Positions 36,049 to 44,833 of a stretch of 64,000 nucleotides of DNA are shown here, in pieces (within the stretch, counting starts at the first letter, position 1; every line of letters begins with the position of its first letter). The notes beneath the pieces are model-generated. The model was not told the origin of the DNA and did no database searches. It saw nothing but the letters and a program-made list of their open reading frames with translations. The DNA is from Sphingobacterium psychroaquaticum. Its GTDB lineage: Bacteria > Bacteroidota > Bacteroidia > Sphingobacteriales > Sphingobacteriaceae. Position numbers and translations under genes: made by a program. The stretch covers positions 496,001 to 560,000 of the forward strand of contig NZ_FXAU01000003.1 of assembly GCF_900177625.1 (NCBI RefSeq), read 5' to 3'.

Positions 36049-36664
36049 GGAGTAGCGATTGTAGATGTTGAATAAAGTTTTTGTTGGATAGGTTGTTATG
36101 CACAAGACCCGATACTGCAATGCCGTGCAAACCTATGTTTCGCAAGGTTATAATATCTGCTGCATCGACACTGCCTATGGCGTAGATAGGGGGAATGGGG
36201 CTCGTTTGCAATTGATCAAAAATGGCTCTGTATCCTTCAAAGCCTAATAGTGGACTGAGGTTCTCCTTCGTATTTGTAAAGCGTAAAGGTCCTAAGCCAA
36301 TGTAATCACAGCCCTCATGGATACGTTGATGGATATCTTCCAGTGTATTCGCGGTTCCGCCGATTATTTTTTTAGGGCCTAGTGCGGCACGTGCAACTTG
36401 TATACTGGTGTCTTGGAGTCCGAGATGAACACCATCTGCATCAATACTTTTACAAATCGTGATGTTGTCATTGATAATCAACTTGAAGTCGTAGGTGCTT
36501 TGGAGTTTTTTAACGCGTTCTGCCAGTTGCAAGAAATCGACCTCTCCCAGAGTTTTACAACGAAGTTGAACCCAATCAATGCCGAGATCCACCACGGCCT
36601 TTATCTGTTCAAATTGTGCCGCTTGGGTATTCCCAGCGGAGATGTATTGTAGTTTACTGTACAT
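36023..36664 (-). CDS. thiE: Thiamine phosphate synthase
   Basis: Joins HMP pyrophosphate and thiazole phosphate to make thiamine phosphate. 213 residues. The canonical features are present: [12 protein letters not shown] near 31-42, [24 protein letters not shown] (split here as [20 protein letters not shown]), [12 protein letters not shown], and [16 protein letters not shown] with the phosphate-binding GLGP. The Asn-Asp pair and DGVHLG needed for Mg-pyrophosphate are intact, in contrast to the second ThiE-like protein upstream. It overlaps thiD by 11 bases and thiG by 26. Confidence 0.93.
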   Translation of the reverse strand: MYSKLQYISAGNTQAAQFEQIKAVVDLGIDWVQLRCKTLGEVDFLQLAERVKKLQSTYDFKLIINDNITICKSIDADGVHLGLQDTSIQVARAALGPKKIIGGTANTLEDIHQRIHEGCDYIGLGPLRFTNTKENLSPLLGFEGYRAIFDQLQTSPIPPIYAIGSVDAADIITLRNIGLHGIAVSGLVHNNLSNKNFIQHLQSLLHEQLTYTS

Positions 36665-37409
36665 AATGGTTTCCTAGTAATGTGTGATTCGATGCTAAAA
36701 AATCTGCCGTATATCCTTTTGCCCTTCCGCAAGCTTCGCCGACATCGTACCCCTGCGCTATGTATGCAGCTATTGCTGCTGATAGTACACAGCCGGAACC
36801 ATGTTTTGGATAGGTTAGAAGTGTTGTATGTGGTGGATATTTCCAGACCTTCGACCTGTAAAAGAGTTGATCTAATCCAGGGGCGGTAGGATGGTGCCCG
36901 CCTTTAAGCAATAATGCACATGATTTGGCGATGCGTTTACAACCCGATTCGATATCTTCACCACGAGCTAGAAAAGCCGTAATTTCATGATAGTTGGGGG
37001 TAATAAGATCTAGATCTACTAGAACCTTTTCAGAAAGACTATCCTTTTGGAAGAAGTTTGCTCCGGTAGTAGCACGCAATATGGGGTCCCATATTATAAA
37101 TGTATTTGGAAGATGCGTACGTACATTCTGGATTATGGCCTCCAATTGGAACATATCTTTTACTACACCTATTTTTACGGCTTCGATCGGATATTGCCTG
37201 CACATGGTGTCAATTGCGGTAGCAATTTGCTGCATAGGCATCCAGTCGAGTTTGTGAAACTGATGTTCAGTCTGTAGCGTATTGCAGGTCAGTATTCCTA
37301 AACCATAAACGCCGATCTGTTCACAGGTTTTAATATCCGCGAGTATTCCAGCACCCGCGGAAGGGTCAAAACCCGCAATATTTAGTACGAATGGATAATC
37401 TTGTAACAT
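36654..37409 (-). CDS. thiD: Hydroxymethylpyrimidine / phosphomethylpyrimidine kinase
   Basis: Phosphorylates HMP and HMP-P to HMP pyrophosphate. 251 residues, ribokinase-like fold. Motifs: LNIAGFDPSAGAGILADIKT (about 9-28), WDPILRAT near 127, LITPNYHEITAFL, LLKGGHH, and the anion-hole KHGSGCVLSAAIAAYIAQG (the Cys in GSGC is the family catalytic position). It overlaps the TenI-like gene by 28 bases and thiE by 11 and is translated within the same polycistronic message. Confidence 0.94.
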   Translation of the reverse strand: MLQDYPFVLNIAGFDPSAGAGILADIKTCEQIGVYGLGILTCNTLQTEHQFHKLDWMPMQQIATAIDTMCRQYPIEAVKIGVVKDMFQLEAIIQNVRTHLPNTFIIWDPILRATTGANFFQKDSLSEKVLVDLDLITPNYHEITAFLARGEDIESGCKRIAKSCALLLKGGHHPTAPGLDQLFYRSKVWKYPPHTTLLTYPKHGSGCVLSAAIAAYIAQGYDVGEACGRAKGYTADFLASNHTLLGNHYVQ

Positions 37410-37987
37410 GTTTGGGCTTCTTTAATAGTATCACTCGCGTACCATAAGGCGCCGCAGAGTGCAAAGTCATCAAATGTCGAGTTTTTAAGTGCTGTCAATC
37501 GCTCTGCATTAATCCCACCGAGGCCAATCAACTTTGTCGTATGATTGCTCCTTTTATCTTCCCAGATAATCGGTCGACCCATTCCGTACCCAGGTTTTGA
37601 AAAACTAGGGTACAATGGGCTGATAAAGGCCGCATCAAAAGACGATGAAAGTGCAAGGTATTCTTCCCAACTATGGGTTGATGTGCTCCACCTTACCGTC
37701 GATATAGTTCCACTATGTCGTTTGTTCGTAAACATCGAAATCCCATTATCTCGCATGGCCGCGGGGAAGTGAAGATGACGGACTCCCAGGTCAATGCTTA
37801 TTTCGTGGTGTTGATGCATGACAAGTCGAAGTCGTTCATCCGGCGTAAACTGCATGATGTATGTCGCCATTTCTTTCTCAGAATGGAATGGTTTTCGAAT
37901 ATGAACGAGCAACTCGGGGAGCTCTAAGAGTATCCGCAACATCTGGATTTCATCATTCGTATTTTCGGGTAAGGTGAGAATACGCAT
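37382..37987 (-). CDS. Divergent ThiE/TenI-like protein (possibly thiazole tautomerase)
   Basis: 201 residues, TIM-barrel fold of the thiamine phosphate synthase family recognised from STSTHSWEEYLALSSSFDAA, AAFISPLYPSFSKPGYG and KLIGLGGINAERL. The residues required for synthase activity are changed: the Asn-Asp pair is replaced by MHQHHE, and DGVHLG by GVRHLH. So it probably does not make thiamine phosphate. TenI, the related tautomerase that aromatises the thiazole, is the most likely role; a regulator or an inactive paralogue remain possible. Placement between thiC (2 bases upstream) and thiD supports a job in this pathway. Confidence 0.75.
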   Translation of the reverse strand: MRILTLPENTNDEIQMLRILLELPELLVHIRKPFHSEKEMATYIMQFTPDERLRLVMHQHHEISIDLGVRHLHFPAAMRDNGISMFTNKRHSGTISTVRWSTSTHSWEEYLALSSSFDAAFISPLYPSFSKPGYGMGRPIIWEDKRSNHTTKLIGLGGINAERLTALKNSTFDDFALCGALWYASDTIKEAQTCYKIIHSY

Positions 37988-37989
37988 GA

Positions 37990-39816
<1,827 letters not shown>

Positions 39817-40029
39817 TTAACCGCCTTGCGTGGCTGTGATGATTAAAATATCTGCTTGATCGGTGATGATGGTTTTGCTCCATTGGGGACGTGGTATGAC
39901 TTGATCGTTCAGAGCCACGGCAATGCCCTTGACTTTTAAGTCAGGAACATATGTCTCCAATAACGCCAATAGATGAGGCGGATAGGGGAGCGTTAAGGAA
40001 TGTTTTTGATTGTTGATCGTTACTTGCAT
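39817..40029 (-). CDS. thiS: Sulfur carrier protein ThiS
   Basis: 70 residues, ubiquitin-like. It starts MQVTINNQKHSLTL and ends in the essential Gly-Gly (ATQGG) that ThiF adenylates and that later carries the thiocarboxylate. GIAVALNDQVIPRPQW is the typical middle strand. It is the first gene of the thiamine operon and sits directly behind the riboswitch, with the start codon about 90 bases beyond its end. Confidence 0.93.
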   Translation of the reverse strand: MQVTINNQKHSLTLPYPPHLLALLETYVPDLKVKGIAVALNDQVIPRPQWSKTIITDQADILIITATQGG

Positions 40030-40119
40030 AAGCTAAAGTTTACATGTTCATGAATACTTTAGGAATGCATCTAACAAGAGCTCGGTATATAGCTCTCTAA
40101 ACAGAAATTGTCATCCTAC

Positions 40120-40196
40120 TTTTCCCTACGCTAGTATGAACTAGATCAGGTTCCAAGGGTAAAATCTCAGCCTGCTTATCGCAGACACCCCTAAAG
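40120..40196 (-). ncRNA. TPP riboswitch (THI element)
   Basis: On the minus strand the sequence shows all conserved blocks of the THI box in order: AGGGGT at the start, GCTGAGA, ACCCTTGGAACCTGATCTAG (the GAACCTGATC core) and TAGCGTAGGGAA at the end, with the P3 hairpin CTGCGATAAGCAG between. It binds thiamine pyrophosphate and lowers expression of thiS-thiF. About 90 bases separate it from thiS; in Bacteroidota control may act on transcription or on translation. I see no clear T-run terminator after it, so translation control is a fair guess. Confidence 0.95.
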
Positions 40197-40205
40197 TATC
40201 TGCAG

Positions 40206-40236
40206 CAAGTATAAAGGATATATTTTAAAAATAAAA
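40206..40236 (-). promoter_or_regulatory. Putative promoter of the thiamine operon
   Basis: On the minus strand TATACTTG (40206-40213) is one base off the -7 consensus TAnnTTTG, and an upstream T-run (about 40233-40236) takes the -33 place. The predicted transcription start would be at about 40200, immediately before the first conserved base of the riboswitch. Confidence 0.4.
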
Positions 40237-40258
40237 ATTATTTGGTATTTATCCGCGT

Positions 40259-40786
40259 TCAGACCTCCATAAATTCATGGGGATAGTGCACCATTCCCGC
40301 TACATTTTTCAATGCATCCGTGGTGAGCTCTAATGCCATGAATACATCGTCAGGGACCTCAAAAGGCGCTTTTATACCGAAGGTTGATGCCGGTTTAAAA
40401 CCGAATTTTGGGTAGTATTTTTCGTGGCCCAATACGATGATAGAATGATAACCTAATTGCTTGGCCTTTTCAATTGCATGCTGGACGAGCTGCGATCCGA
40501 TTCCTTTTTTTTGGAGAAACGGTGCTACTGCCATTGGTGCCAAAGAGAGACTTTCAACCTCATTTCCGGTGGCATCCACGATTTTGTTCGTGGTCAGGAG
40601 AATATGTCCTACAATCTCATTGTTCATGAGGGCGACCAATGAAAGTTCTGGAATAAAATGTGTTGCATTTTCACGCAGTTTGTTTACCAATTGCGCTTCA
40701 TTGGGTTGTCCGAACGCAGCGGTGTTTACTGTTTGTATAGTAAGTATATCATTTGGAGATTCTGGACGGATTTTTACTTCACGCAT
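40259..40786 (-). CDS. GNAT-family N-acetyltransferase (YhbS-like)
   Basis: 175 residues. The acetyl-CoA site is LAPMAVAPFLQKKGIGSQLV (about 84-103), containing the V-x-P-x-x-Q-x-x-G-I-G pattern; IIVLGHEKYYPKFGFKPAS (core LGHEKYYPKFGF) is typical of YhbS-type proteins. It transfers acetyl from acetyl-CoA to an unknown amine or protein. It is a single gene between the thi promoter, which lies at its 3' end, and the spacer before proline dehydrogenase. Confidence 0.85.
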   Translation of the reverse strand: MREVKIRPESPNDILTIQTVNTAAFGQPNEAQLVNKLRENATHFIPELSLVALMNNEIVGHILLTTNKIVDATGNEVESLSLAPMAVAPFLQKKGIGSQLVQHAIEKAKQLGYHSIIVLGHEKYYPKFGFKPASTFGIKAPFEVPDDVFMALELTTDALKNVAGMVHYPHEFMEV

Positions 40787-41121
40787 AACTTTCGTTTTGA
40801 GAACGTCATAAAGGTAATAAAAAAAACACCTTAAGCGGGGAGCTCAAGGTGTTTTACTACTAACCAATTATTAACCTAAATTATGAAATTATACCCTTAT
40901 AACGGAGGTACCTTCACTTATAGTACAATAGCTGTTTCGCTTTAACTTTTTTTAACATTTTGTTGTTATTCGAATTAAATGATCACTTTTCAGGTGATTT
41001 CAAATAAATCCAAAACATTCTGGCTTATTGTATTGTTATAGTTAGTAAAATTAATTATTTGTTTATTCTCAATCCTTTTTTTCATATAGGCTGTACCAAT
41101 CGATTTTGGTACAGCTTTTTT
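40787..41121. other. 335-base spacer with two opposed terminators and small frames
   Basis: It holds a terminator with its T-run on the minus strand (40819-40855) and one with its T-run on the plus strand (41090-41123). Between them are a 20-codon frame on the plus strand (40883-40945, MKLYPYNGGTFTYSTIAVSL) after an AACCTAAATT leader like those before other genes here, and a 14-codon frame on the minus strand (40914-40958, MLKKVKAKQLLYYK). Neither is proved to be expressed. Confidence 0.45.
40819..40855 (-). terminator. Terminator, minus strand, after the proline dehydrogenase 3' region
   Basis: Stem of ten pairs (40823-40832 with 40846-40855), extended inward by AGC/GCT, then eight T on the minus strand. 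It is about 270 bases beyond the stop of proline dehydrogenase. Confidence 0.75.
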
Positions 41122-41123
41122 TT
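41090..41123 (+). terminator. Terminator-like hairpin with T-run on the plus strand
   Basis: Perfect ten-base stem (41090-41099 and 41106-41115), six-base loop, and eight T on the plus strand. It ends right at the stop codon of the minus-strand proline dehydrogenase. No annotated plus-strand gene is upstream to need it. Confidence 0.7.
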
Positions 41124-42297
41124 AACCCTTAACTTTCCGACGTCTTTCTTTTTCGCGCATAATTAATCCGAGTTCACGCCCTGTTTGACCACCTACAGAG
41201 GTGTTTTCTTGAGCTCTGCGGAATAGATAAGGCATAACCGCTTTTACAGGACCATATGGCATATATTTCGCGACATTAAAACCTGCTGCTGCAAGGTTGA
41301 ATGAAAGGTTATCTGACATCCCCAGCAATTGTGCAAAGAAAATATGATCATTTTTTGGAGATAAACCACGTGATACTAACTCTTCTGCTAATAAACGAGA
41401 GCTTTCTTCGTTGTGGGTTCCGGCCATAAAGCCAATTCTATTGACGTGATCCAAGCAAAAAGTTACCGCTTCGTTATAGTCTGCATCAGCTGATTGCTTG
41501 GTCGGCTGTATAGGAGATGGATAGTTGTTTTCACCCGCACGTTGACGTTCTATTTCCATATAAGCGCCGCGAACAAGTTTAGCACCTAAGTAGAAATTTT
41601 GAGTCTGCGCATAGGCGAAATCAGCTTTTAGGGAGGCTAATTTATCGCTACGGTATAGCTGGTATGTATTGTAAACGATGGCAGCTTCTTTATTGTATTT
41701 TTCCATCATTTCCCGTGCTAAGTCATCGATTGTATCTTGAATCCAAGAATGTTCAGCATCGACTAATACTTTAATTTTGGCGTCGTAACAGGCCTTGCAT
41801 ATTTGATCTATGCGTTGGTGTACTTTTTCGAACTCAGCCTGTTCTGCTGCTGTTAGTGTTTCTTTGGCATCGATTTTTGCAAAAAGGTCAAATCGGCCCA
41901 AGCCTGTTGGTTTGAAAACACAAAAGGAAATTAAGCTGTTTTTTTTAGCATATGCTACGGTTCGTAATATTTCTGCACAGGTTTCATCAAAACTTGCTTC
42001 TGACTCTTCCCCTTCAACAGAATAGTCTAAGATTGTGGTTACGTTTCCAGCACCAAGCTCAGTAATTGCACGGGCACATCCCTCAATTGACTCACCGCCA
42101 CAAAACTGTTTGTAAATCGTATTTCTAATGATCCCTTGGATTGGAAGACCTATTTTCAAGGCAAAATTGGTTAAAGGTGTGCCAATTTTGATTAAGGAAT
42201 TACTAGCAACCATCTTGAATAACCAGTACGCCTTCTCTAAATCGTTGTCACTTTTGTTACGGAATGCAACCTCCGTATTGTTAAAATCCAGTTTCAT
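41122..42297 (-). CDS. Proline dehydrogenase
   Basis: Oxidises proline to pyrroline-5-carboxylate with FAD, delivering electrons to the respiratory chain. 391 residues from MKLDFNNTEVAFRNKSD at 42297; starts at 42315 and 42345 add a non-conserved tail. The catalytic barrel has ILDYSVEGEESEAS, KVLVDAEHSWIQD, GAKLVRGAYMEIERQRA, GTHNEESS, FAQLLGMSDNLS and the C-terminal YMPYGPVKAVMPYLFRRAQE (Arg-Arg that holds the proline carboxylate). This is the short monofunctional type without the P5C dehydrogenase domain of PutA, so that enzyme must be encoded elsewhere. Confidence 0.94.
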   Translation of the reverse strand: MKLDFNNTEVAFRNKSDNDLEKAYWLFKMVASNSLIKIGTPLTNFALKIGLPIQGIIRNTIYKQFCGGESIEGCARAITELGAGNVTTILDYSVEGEESEASFDETCAEILRTVAYAKKNSLISFCVFKPTGLGRFDLFAKIDAKETLTAAEQAEFEKVHQRIDQICKACYDAKIKVLVDAEHSWIQDTIDDLAREMMEKYNKEAAIVYNTYQLYRSDKLASLKADFAYAQTQNFYLGAKLVRGAYMEIERQRAGENNYPSPIQPTKQSADADYNEAVTFCLDHVNRIGFMAGTHNEESSRLLAEELVSRGLSPKNDHIFFAQLLGMSDNLSFNLAAAGFNVAKYMPYGPVKAVMPYLFRRAQENTSVGGQTGRELGLIMREKERRRKVKG

Positions 42298-42405
42298 TTG
42301 GCTATTTTCAATCATATACTGCGGTAAAAAAAAATTAATACTCAAAAGTAAGTAATTATTTTGATTAGCCTTATATTTACGAACCCTCGGAGAAGAGGTC
42401 TAAAT

Positions 42406-42612
42406 ATGCAAACATTTACATTAAAAGGAGATTTTATCCAGTTAATACAGCTGTTAAAGGTGATGAACTGGGTAGAGCATGGTGCCATGGCACAATGGGT
42501 CGTGGAAGAAGGCTTGGTTCGTTACAACGGTGAGATCGATTATCGTAAACGCTTAAAAGTACGGGTAGGAGATATCGTTTCGTTTGACGGACAAGAAGTA
42601 AAAATAATATAG
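42406..42612 (+). CDS. RNA-binding S4-domain protein (YbcJ-like)
   Basis: 68 residues from MQTFTLKGDFIQLIQLLKV at 42406, chosen over the TTG at 42361 because S4 proteins of this type begin a few residues before this strand. The S4 fold is clear: FIQLIQLLKVMNW, the central GLVRYNGEIDYRKRLKVRVGD (core VRYNGEIDYRKRLKVRVGD) and VSFDGQEVKII. It probably binds structured RNA. Nine bases separate it from aroB, so the two form a unit. Confidence 0.85.
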   Translation: MQTFTLKGDFIQLIQLLKVMNWVEHGAMAQWVVEEGLVRYNGEIDYRKRLKVRVGDIVSFDGQEVKII

Positions 42613-42621
42613 CAAATAAAG

Positions 42622-43695
42622 ATGAATAACAATATAACGAGTTTAGGTTACACGGTTTTTTTTGAGAAAGAACTGGAATCTTTACAGGAATTTATAAATA
42701 AAGGAAACTATTCCCAGATTTTAATCTTAGTCGATCGTAATACTAATGATCACTGTTTACCAGTTTTACAGGCGGCATTGCCTGAATTAGTCGATTACGA
42801 TATTATTGAGGTAGACCCAGGGGAAGAAAATAAAAATATAGATTTCTGTATTGGTGTATGGAATACTATGCTCGATTTTGGTGCGGACCGTAAGGCATTG
42901 ATGCTTAATCTTGGAGGGGGTGTTGTGACCGATATGGGCGGATTTGCGGCCTCGACATTTAAGCGTGGAATTGACTTTGTACAGATTCCTACGACGTTAT
43001 TATCGCAGGTAGATGCTTCAGTTGGTGGAAAAACAGGGATAGATCTAGGTAACCTTAAGAACATAATAGGAACATTCACGCAGCCCAAAGCTGTTTTTAT
43101 TAGTTCGGCTTTTCTTCAGACGTTGGATGCGAGGCAGATGCGTTCAGGATTTGCAGAGGTGATTAAGCATGGCTTAATTTTCGATAAAGATCTTTTTGAA
43201 CAGTGTAAAACATTGGATTACGAAGAGGATGAACTAGATGCGATTGTACACCGATCGGTTGCCATTAAAAACGAAGTAATAACGCAGGATCCAACAGAAA
43301 AGGGGCTGCGTAAGATTTTGAATTTTGGGCATACTATTGGGCATGCGATTGAAGGTCATTCTTTAGTTACTGATAGTAACCCATTATTACATGGTGAAGC
43401 TATTGCTATCGGGATGATTTGTGAGGCTTACATTTCGCATAAAGTAAACGGCTTGTCGATTGAAGCTTTAGGAGAGATTGTTTCTCTATTTACAAGCCGA
43501 TATGAACGTTATGAATTCGATGCTTCTATTTATGCTACATTGATTGATTTAATGCGAAATGATAAGAAGAACGAACAACAAAAGCTCGGATTTGCTCTTT
43601 TGAGTGCTATAGGTACTTGTGATTACGATCGTTTTGTAGAGGAGGATCTTATTAAAGAAAGTCTAGATTTTTACTTGGCAAGTGCTGTATTGTAG
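42622..43695 (+). CDS. aroB: 3-dehydroquinate synthase
   Basis: Second step of the shikimate pathway, converting DAHP to 3-dehydroquinate with NAD and a metal. 357 residues. The NAD-binding glycine-rich region LNLGGGVVTDMGGFAASTFK (about 94-113), the substrate region IPTTLLSQVDASVGGKTGID, and the metal ligands in GFAEVIKHGL and LNFGHTIGHAIEGHS (core NFGHTIGHAIE) and LLHGEAIAIGM are all visible. It follows the S4 protein gene and ends at the start of a repeat-rich spacer. Confidence 0.95.
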   Translation: MNNNITSLGYTVFFEKELESLQEFINKGNYSQILILVDRNTNDHCLPVLQAALPELVDYDIIEVDPGEENKNIDFCIGVWNTMLDFGADRKALMLNLGGGVVTDMGGFAASTFKRGIDFVQIPTTLLSQVDASVGGKTGIDLGNLKNIIGTFTQPKAVFISSAFLQTLDARQMRSGFAEVIKHGLIFDKDLFEQCKTLDYEEDELDAIVHRSVAIKNEVITQDPTEKGLRKILNFGHTIGHAIEGHSLVTDSNPLLHGEAIAIGMICEAYISHKVNGLSIEALGEIVSLFTSRYERYEFDASIYATLIDLMRNDKKNEQQKLGFALLSAIGTCDYDRFVEEDLIKESLDFYLASAVL

Positions 43696-43698
43696 TTG

Positions 43699-43730
<32 letters not shown>

Positions 43731-43772
43731 TGGGGAGACAATCGTTGATAGAGAATACTGGGGAGTTAGTAG

Positions 43773-43858
43773 AGCCACAAGATTTTGTGGCTGATTGCTA
43801 GTAAAGTTGCAAACCCAGAATGGCTCAGCGCAACTAAATTTTGTTGCTGATTGTTAGT
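43773..43858. repeat. Two diverged copies of a 30-base palindromic repeat
   Basis: Copy 1 (43773-43802) has a perfect 8-base stem AGCCACAA/TTGTGGCT. Copy 2 (43827-43858) has a 5-base stem GCAAC/GTTGC in the same place. Both end in GCTGATTGnTAGT. Confidence 0.65.
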
Positions 43859-43861
43859 CAG

Positions 43862-43882
43862 AGAGAGCAATTGGTGCTCTCT
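43862..43882. repeat. Small hairpin
   Basis: Perfect 8-base arms AGAGAGCA/TGCTCTCT with a five-base loop. Confidence 0.6.
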
Positions 43883-43968
43883 ACGCCGTTTCGTACGAGA
43901 CTACGAGGAGGAATTTACATATAATGCTAGTCGTTTGTGGCAAATCATCGGCCGCTGTCGCGCGGCTT

Positions 43969-44034
43969 TCTCTGCTGGCGCGAGCTTATAGCTCGTGTCC
44001 CAAGTTGTATAAGCTCGAGTTGAAAACTCGAGCT
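43969..44034. repeat. Copy of the dispersed palindromic element plus an adjacent perfect hairpin
   Basis: Bases 43973-43999 (GCTGGCGCGAGC, then AGCTCGTGTCCC) match the reverse complement of 33309-33335 except at a few positions. A perfect 10-base inverted repeat AGCTCGAGTT/AACTCGAGCT with a 3-base loop follows (44012-44034). Confidence 0.65.
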
Positions 44035-44057
44035 AGCAAAAGGAAATTTTATAAATA

Positions 44058-44093
44058 TTAACCTAAACCTAAACCTAAACCTAAACCTAAACC
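44058..44093. repeat. Hexanucleotide tandem repeat (CCTAAA), about 6 copies
   Basis: Uninterrupted copies of a six-base unit, ending nine bases before the start codon of the ThuA-domain gene, in what must be its 5' untranslated leader or promoter. Confidence 0.9.
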
Positions 44094-44101
44094 AAATACC
44101 A

Positions 44102-44833
44102 ATGATCAGAAATATATGTATGGCTCTTCTCTTGCTTTGCGGGTTTCACAACAGTAGCGCACAACAGAAAGTGCTTATTTTTAGCAAAACAGCTGGTTTC
44201 AGGCATCAAAGTATACCCAAAGGGGCAGCCACGTTGCGGGATTTGTTGAACATTGAATCTATTCAGAGTGTGCATAGTGAAGACGCCAATTATATCAGTA
44301 CGGACAGCTTAAAGCAGTTTGGCGCAGTGATTTTTTTGAGTACAACAGGTTCTATTTTAAATACAGCGCAAAAGGAAGCTTTACAAGGATTTATACGTTC
44401 AGGAAAAGGCTTTGTGGGAATTCATGCGGCATCGGATACGGAATATGAATGGCCTTGGTACGGTCAACTCGTTGGCGGCTATTTTAAAAGTCATCCGGCC
44501 GTTCAAGAGGCTAAACTTGAGGTGGTTAATGCGAAGCATTTATCAACGAAAAGTTTACCTAAAACATGGATCCATCGGGACGAATGGTATGATTACAAAG
44601 ATGTACAACCAGGTTTACATATTTTGATGACTATAGATGAACAAAGTTATAAAGGGGGGCAAATGGGAAAATTTCATCCAGTAGCCTGGTTTCATGAATT
44701 TGAGGGCGGAAGATCTTTTTATACAGGTTTGGGACATACCGAAGAGTCTTATGACGTACCTAATTTTCAGAAACACCTAGTCGGGGGGATCCGTTATGCG
44801 TTAGGACTTAAGAAAGACGGTTCGCGTAGATAA
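44102..44833 (+). CDS. ThuA-like domain protein, exported
   Basis: 243 residues. A signal peptide (MIRNICMALLLLCGFHNSSA, cut before QQK) is followed by the glutamine amidotransferase-like ThuA domain: VLIFSKTAGFRHQSIPKGAA (about 23-42), FGAVIFLSTTGSILN, GKGFVGIHAASDTEYEWPWY (about 100-119), HPVAWFHEFEGGRSFYTGLGHT (core WFHEFEGGRSFYTGLGHT). The domain is known from trehalose utilisation and from secreted enzymes of Bacteroidota; the reaction is uncertain. The last 26 bases overlap the convergent methyltransferase gene. A hexanucleotide repeat tract lies just upstream. Confidence 0.85.
   Translation: MIRNICMALLLLCGFHNSSAQQKVLIFSKTAGFRHQSIPKGAATLRDLLNIESIQSVHSEDANYISTDSLKQFGAVIFLSTTGSILNTAQKEALQGFIRSGKGFVGIHAASDTEYEWPWYGQLVGGYFKSHPAVQEAKLEVVNAKHLSTKSLPKTWIHRDEWYDYKDVQPGLHILMTIDEQSYKGGQMGKFHPVAWFHEFEGGRSFYTGLGHTEESYDVPNFQKHLVGGIRYALGLKKDGSRR

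Noticed and set aside
42795..43088. Open frame of 97 codons on the minus strand inside aroB
   Set aside because: It is a shadow of the well-identified aroB frame; its protein shows no motif and the aroB motifs run through the whole region.
44058..44093. Telomere-like CCTAAA repeats as a sign of a linear replicon end or eukaryotic DNA
   Set aside because: Only about six copies, internal position, and surrounded by normal bacterial genes; a simple tandem repeat explains it.
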